Source: Diphasiastrum complanatum (Eukaryota > Streptophyta > Lycopodiopsida > Lycopodiales > Lycopodiaceae). From it: a DNA stretch of 64,000 nt. The stretch lies in the NCBI GenBank assembly GCA_029204225.1, contig CM055094.1, forward strand, positions 20,751,407-20,815,406. The letters run 5' to 3'. Below the pieces are notes generated by a model. The model was not told the origin of the DNA. It worked only from the letters and a program-made list of their open reading frames with translations, and searched no databases. Shown here one piece after another: positions 58,171 through 64,000 of the stretch (its first letter is position 1; every line of letters starts with the position of its first letter). The position numbers were made by a program, and so were the translations under genes.

Positions 58171-58877
58171 TCTGCAAAATAAAAATAAGATTTATAAAAA
58201 AACAATTCACAACCATTGATGTGCTAGATGAAACAAAACACATGAATAGTTTAAAACATAATCCTACTTGAAAGGATATATTCTTTTTTTCCGTTGACCC
58301 CCACTTGTTGAGAGCTCATCAATACTTTTTAAAATAACTCTTTTTCGCTTATTGTTCAGTATTTTCTTCAGTAATGTGTTTACTTCTACATTTATTTGAC
58401 ATTATGAGGTATACAATGTTTGTACAATTAGTTTCATATTGTCAGTTTCTTGGTTGAGGTTTAATATAATATCTTGCAAACGAGAATTATCTATCTTCAA
58501 AATTTCATTTTCTTTTTTTGTTTGCAAAAAAAAGTTTCTTTTTCTCGGTAGTCAGTAAGCAAGCCATTCAACATATTTTCCAAACAGTGGATATTTTTCA
58601 TTGAATTACTAATGCCATAACTTTTCAATCTTTCACAATAACCCAATAGACCATTGTGTCCTTCACACAAAAACAGTATGAGTTGTGTGACCAATCTAAA
58701 ATTCGGATGTTGCATTGAGCTTGGATCGATTGGATACAAACTTCCATCAACCCATAGATCACAATGTTTCCTGTCTTTCGTCCTTTGGTGAGATGGTAAG
58801 GTGGACCCTTTCATATTTTTTCTCGACAGTGGAGCATATTCTGTGGGAAGATCAATATGGAGATGATATTTAGACAT
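58171..58877 (-). pseudogene. Family A copy 4, N-terminal half
   Basis: The 126-codon frame 58497-58877 starts MSKYHLHIDLPTEYAPLS and runs to the coiled-coil region, then shifts phase at an A/T run. It continues to the intron donor (CAA|GTAGGA near 58265). The exon after the intron is deleted. Confidence 0.55.
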
Positions 58878-58935
58878 CTTAATAATCGATAGATTAATCT
58901 AGTAGAAAACCCACTTGTTATATATCTTGTAAGCC

Positions 58936-60112
58936 TCACTAGGTCGACCGTTTGGTGCTTTGCAGTTGGCCCTTGTGGAGAGGAGGAACTCTTTCTCTTT
59001 TGAGAAGCCGCTTGCGTGGAATCTGTTGCAATAGGCCTGGAAGTAGAGTTGGTATTCTTGGCTGGTTCAGAGGTAGTCTCTCAAGCTTTTATCTGCTAAC
59101 ATCAAGTGGCCTCAAAATCGAGGTCGGTGGCTCAACTGCTGGAAAGTGACATCTATCAGAAGATAGCCCAATAACTGGAGGTTTGCTTGTTCTTGATATA
59201 GTCATGGAGGTAGTTGGAAGAATACTGGGCCCAGTCATAAAGGTTCTGATCGTGTAGTTTAGAATCAGCCATCATGTGGAATAGTTTCATGGGGATACGC
59301 GTGATCTTGGACCTATAGCCCTATGTATATGTCCTTTGATAGGCGCACGGAGGAGCTAAGGGTTTATCCTTTTTGACCTCGATAGGGTAACCATTTTTTT
59401 TTTCCCATTTGTCCACTGAGGGGTCTATGTATTTGAAGTATGTTGTGGATTCAATCTTTTTGAGGGTCCTATTGATTGTGTTTGGTCCCCTAGGGAAGCC
59501 AAATGTATTGAGGTCAGATCCATAAATAGGGATAATATAAACAAAAATAGGATCCTCTTGGTTAGGAGGTAACATGAACTGGAAAATCTGTCGGTGAGGT
59601 TATAAGCAATATGCAATCGAAACGAGCTCTGATAGCCACTGATCAACAGAGGAAGTTGGAACTCTCTGTGACTCAGGAACTGGTGTGCCTCCTGGTACCA
59701 AGTGTTCTTCTCAGAGATATCGAGGCTTTCCATGGTGATGTCAATTCTGTCTTGAGTTGGGTCATCAGAACTGGAAGATGTTGTGGCAGACAGGTTCTGG
59801 ACTCAGCTGATGACTGTGTTGAAGGTTCGGCTCTGGTAACAGACAAGTGGAGTCTTGGCTTGGTTGACTGCGGAGGGCTTCGGATCGGTCGTCTTTGGAT
59901 GGACTCGGCTAAGTGAACTTTGTATGCAGAGTATGGACGCTCAACTCAGTCCACAGTGAATGCAAAGTATGGATGCTCGACTCGGTCCACAGTGATTGCA
60001 GAGCATGGGGGCTAGGCTCTCTGAGCAGTGTATGTAGACTATTGCTCGGCAGTGTATGGAGACTAGAAATTTGTGGAAAACTTTGTAGCAATGTTGCTCT
60101 GATAGGATGTGG
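58936..60112 (-). pseudogene. Family C copy 5
   Basis: Contains QEAHQFLSHREFQLPLLI (59425-59733), FVYIIPIYGSDLNTFGF (59321-59575, with a small insertion before it), and relics of the downstream region. The right end (60112) joins a copia family 2 fragment. Confidence 0.5.
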
Positions 60113-60207
60113 AAATGATGATTATTGCATGATGATTCGACTAATCTTGTAGGAATGATTTGAAGAGGCATATTTATGTGCATATGATTCCTTTTGGTTC
60201 AGGTTAG
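60113..60207 (+). repeat. Copia family 2 upstream fragment
   Basis: Matches 30863-30950. It is followed at 60208 by module G, a further rearrangement junction. Confidence 0.6.
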
Positions 60208-61480
60208 GTCATAATTTTAAAAATATTTTTTGATACAAGAATTGTAATTTAAAACACTTTTAAAATATTTTTAAAAAAAATTAAAAACTTTTGTTCTAAT
60301 AAACAAAAAGTTTTTTTTTTTAGTTATTCTAATGGTTGTGTCCAATGATTTTATTTTGAATAGTATTATTATTTCATATAATCTAATGTGCAATTATTAA
60401 TAAAAATCTACTAACAAAATTTTAGTAGCTTGATTAATTTTCTTGCAAAATACAACATTTTTTTTAGCATTACAATATCTTTATTTGAAGCATTTTCAAT
60501 ATGGGTATTTTTATATAAAATAAAAAAAAAATGGGTCTCCATGTCATTTCTTTTTTTTCGGGATCATCGCGTTTCATGATGAACAATCTTAGTAATTCCC
60601 TGGTGCATCCTTCCAAAATTAGATGAATGGCTTTTTTCTTTGGCTACACAAGCTCGGCAGAGATGTTGTCAAGTCACACATACTTTTCTCTTTTTACGCC
60701 AGCACATGATTGATTTGCTGCAAACCCTTCTGCTAAACTCCTTGCCAACTTAGGAGATGCTGAAAACATCAGAGAGATTGAACGCCTCCTCAAAAGACCA
60801 TGTTTTTTCACTATCCAAGATAAATTCTTCCAAAACTCAAATGAAAGGCCTGGTTCTTTCAACCTAAACAACCCTAGTTCGGTGGTTTCTGTACAAAATA
60901 TGGGAAAAAGAAAGAAGTATACATGATATAAAGGAAAGGAAGGACAAGGCAGTGGTGCAAAAGAAGACTTACTGGCTAAAAGACTGAACTTTTACAGGTA
61001 TTCTAGCTCGCAAGATGACGAGGATCTGCATAGAAGAACTTTCACTAGGAATACGGTGGATCGACTACAACTCAGCACGCGCAAGGACAAGGCAAAGATA
61101 TTTTTACATTTACACTATTGTAATAGAATGTTTGAGACCATTCATGTGAGACACTTTTACACTCGTATTTTATTACAATCTTTGGCCTTATATACACAAG
61201 TCCTTCCATGATATTGTGTTTGCTTGGTCATACTTACCTAACATCAAAAGTGAATGGTACTTTCTGTTTGATGTTTTCTGCAATTTTGAAATTGAAAATC
61301 TATCTTTATGTTCTTGCTCTTTTCTAAAACATTTCAAAGATTTCATTTCTGAAAAATTTGATTATGTGCTAACAACGGACTGCAATATAATTAGAAGTAT
61401 GTACCTTAGAAAATCTTAGCTATTTAGGAAAAACATCATTGAACTCTTGTTTTAAATCTTGCATTAAAAGCTGTTCTTGA
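60208..61480. repeat. Module G copy 3, AT-rich left part, with an extra 195-bp segment
   Basis: Matches 1225-2290. The segment 60683-60878 is absent from copy 1. It is GC-richer and open on both strands: plus NLGDAENIREIERLLKRPCF, minus FRLKEPGLSFEFWKNLSWIV. It looks like a piece of a coding gene but I cannot assign it. Confidence 0.6.
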
Positions 61481-61482
61481 TG

Positions 61483-62420
61483 CTAATTTTTGGTGTTAAA
61501 GCATGTTAACACATTCACATCACAATGCATACGAGATTTCAAAACAAGATGAAAAAGCTCATACTTAGAATTATGTAGTTTTTCCATAACTTCCGCCAAG
61601 GAAACCATCGGTGATGGGAGTACATTAGTCTCCCCATAAATAGAGACTATCTGGTCAAACTTATCTTTGAATACAATAGTATGGTTTTTAAAATCTATTT
61701 TCAACGAATCTGATTTATCAAAAAACCAGTCATATCTTAGGATTACATATGTTCTATCAAGATTCATAACATGGAAGTCGAGCCGCTCAACATGATCTTG
61801 CATCCGAACCTCCAAATTAGGGACTTTCACATCCCAAACTTCTGTGTCTAACCCTGAGGCTAGAGGATCACATAATGTTGATCACTGGCCATGGTGGGCA
61901 CCCGAAGCTTCTATACAAGTCGCACATTCAAAAAGTTGTGAGTACCTCCAAAATCAAAGATTATACTTATGTCTTTCCCTAGAATTAACTTGAAACCATT
62001 GATTAGACTTGAAAGAAAGTGTACTGAAGTTACAAGTATATTCACAACCATTTAACAAATCAACTTTCAATTCACAACCATTTAACAAATCGACTTTCAA
62101 TTTACCTGTCGGTAAATCCCTCGCCATGAAACTTGATGATTTATTTTCCCTCTTGGATCTCTGTTTGGCATGATGCCCAAGTTTGTTGGCAAGCAGTAGC
62201 TTCTAGTTCATCAAAAAATAGATTTTTTATCTTATTATTTTTTGGCTTTTCATTCTTAGGCTTTTGGGCTGATTGGCTGGGCATACTCTTCCATGAGGCA
62301 ATCACGGTGCTATCGTAGGCTTTAGCTACTCGGATAGCATCTTTCAATATGGAGGACATTCCATTTGCACTCCTTTTGGTATAATCGGCTGACAATCCAT
62401 ACTATGAATTGCCACTGTGC
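61483..62420 (-). pseudogene. Ty3/gypsy-like gag-protease relic, copy 3
   Basis: The 115-codon frame 61483-61830 carries LDRTYVILRYDWFF, where the usual ILG Gly is replaced by Arg. The gag part (62141-62395) is open, but about 110 bp including the zinc knuckle are deleted between GTTTGTTG and GGCAAGC near 62185, where parents share GTTG. Active-site sequence near 61945 is disrupted. Confidence 0.7.
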
Positions 62421-62899
62421 CAATTTCCAATCAAGTGACCCTTAAGTGATTATTAGAAATCTTTTTCAAATGGAAAAAAATAGCATACACCTCTAAAAGG
62501 ATACGGTTGCTAGGTCTACAATACTCAACAAAAATTGATTTTTTTTTAAGGCTTTCAATTGCCTTAACCCAAAAAAGTAAATAGGGAAAAAGTAAGGGCA
62601 AACCTGAATGCAATGAAGGAACTTTCAAAATCCCTATTCAAGAGCAAACAATCCGAAATCCCCCCCCCCAATTAATATAACTAGTAACATTATTCTCAAA
62701 GCATCTACGATGAGCTACAAACAACACTTGGAGAGTAAAGAATTAGTAATCTGACAAATACTCTAGCATCTAGTATTTGGAAAGTTAGACATAATGATAG
62801 TATCATAAGAATAAGTTAGAGAAGCTTGTGAAGCCATCCAGAGGTGTGTTGTTGTTTTATTAGTTGCCTAGATACATATCAAGCTACCCCAAGTTACCA
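62421..62899. other. Module G end, C9 run and inverted module E fragment
   Basis: Non-coding sequence with a C-run near 62660-62668, then 62690-62895 matching the reverse complement of module E (compare 3590-3790). No gene is supported. Confidence 0.6.
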
Positions 62900-63766
62900 C
62901 AGATCTATTATATGAGTTAAACACGGGTCTATATTAGGCAAGGTGTATATATTGCAAAAAGCGAAAAGGAAGGTCTCCACTTTCATCATATTTGGACAGA
63001 TGTGTACAACTGGTAATTGGGTTAAAGGTGATTGTAATATTCAGAAAGTTCACCAAATTACATGTGTTGTCATTTCCGTCTATCTCAAGGTATTCCAGGG
63101 GATAGATCCAAAAAGGATTGTCAGGTGTTCTTGGTTAAGTCTTGTCCAGGAAACGTCCAACCCTAAACCGTCAATGTACCTGAACGGATATTTGAATTTG
63201 TTGATAAATTTAATTTTCCCTAATCTTGCAAGCCCCTTAATAAACTGCATTTCAAGGAAAAGAAAGGTACCAATTACAAGACATTGCTGAATATGAAAGA
63301 TCCATTGGTATTCCCCCGACCTGTCGCCAAGTATGATCCCCAAGTCTGATAATGCAATTGTCTATCAAATAGGAATTCCAAATGCATAAGGTATTCTTGC
63401 GGTCTATAGTACTCCATTCATATGAACCTGTATTTTTCGAAACCCATTTAAAATCATTGGTTCCAGATTTTCGTTTGTATTTGAGCAATTTGATTTGGCA
63501 ATTTTAAATGCCGAACAAATCATTTTAGTCATAATAGTTTTCAAATCGTCAATCCCGTTCAAAGGAATATTGCTTTTTTGGGGGTAACCTAATTCTTTGC
63601 TTGCTGGTTTTTTGAGTTTGTAATGCAATTTCAGGCTGAAATTTTCAGCACACAAGGCTTGTAGGAGGGCGAGTTCCTGCATCCATCTAATGTGTGGTTT
63701 CGACACATTTTGGTGCTGATTTTTTAGATTTGATACTTGCTGTTTTTTCTGTCTTTTAGGGCACAT
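62900..63766 (-). pseudogene. Reverse transcriptase relic, module R copy 4
   Basis: The N-terminal frame 63404-63766 starts MCPKRQKKQQ and is the most extended. CIIRLGDHTWRQVGGIPM is intact on the minus strand near 63300-63360 with no stop, unlike copies 1-3. The YIDD block is deleted and replaced by YIDG (near 63170), so the active site is lost. Module identity follows from the rest. Confidence 0.6.
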
Positions 63767-64000
63767 TTAGGGTTTGAAAAAGTTTATCTTCTTGGCTGGT
63801 TTTTATGGCAAGAGATTTGAGCCCACCTATATATATATATATATATAGATCTCTAGGTCCACTCAACCCTACGTGGCACAGGGCCCAGTTGACTTGACAT
63901 ACAAGGTTATGGTAGGCCTACATGGCTTGCAACATGGCAACCCTCAAGCCTGCATGATTTGCCATGTGGTAGACCTACGTGGCTTGCCATGTGGTAGTGT
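63767..64000. repeat. TA microsatellite and CCACGTGG-type minisatellite, running off the window
   Basis: TA run at about 63828-63847, then the same array as after the other reverse-transcriptase relics, continuing past the right edge. Confidence 0.85.

Overview
The window looks like repeat-rich nuclear DNA of a land plant. The evidence is a complete Ty1/copia retrotransposon with a plant-type initiator-Met tRNA primer site, relics of several other retroelements, a spliceosomal GT-AG intron, TATA boxes, dense ACGT (G-box) motifs, long CT microsatellites and low GC. I cannot name the species. No intact single-copy host gene is visible; nearly every coding stretch is a multi-copy, degenerate or chimeric piece.

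The sequence is a mosaic of a small set of modules. G is a minus-strand Ty3/gypsy-like gag-protease relic (about 1225-3560, 34200-35460, 60208-62660). R is a minus-strand reverse-transcriptase relic with a YIDD motif followed by a CCACGTGG-type minisatellite (8641-10940, 11191-13440, 35491-37860, 62900-64000). D, A and C are unrecognised protein-coding families. E is a non-coding module with tRNA-like inverted repeats and a 70-codon ORF. H3 is a divergent histone H3 resembling the centromeric variant CENH3. There are also two dead copia families.

The modules recur in one order: D(+), E, CT microsatellite, minisatellite, H3-like gene(-), leader with TATA(-), ACGT array, TATA(+), family A(-), family C(-), dead copia(+). 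Block I (15569-32300) and block II (41870-53240) are direct copies about 21 kb apart. Block III (54186-60207) is a further rearranged copy, and 13441-15568 is a remnant. Shared frameshifts show that the blocks were copied after many of the elements had died. Junctions between modules are abrupt and several show a few bases of microhomology.

The youngest feature is a 6,423-bp Ty1/copia element (17549-23971). Its 655-bp LTRs differ at two sites, it has a 5-bp target duplication (ATTCA), and the undisrupted target is preserved in block II near 45177. Its gag-protease and pol frames are separated by a frameshift.

The most interesting signal is the H3-like gene, present four times (25960-26353, 47021-47434, 55849-56178, 57593-57836). 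Each copy joins a minisatellite on its 3' side or an ACGT array on its 5' side, or both, and each is disabled differently. Family A, with one clear intron and one in-frame deletion derivative, is the other candidate for undescribed biology.
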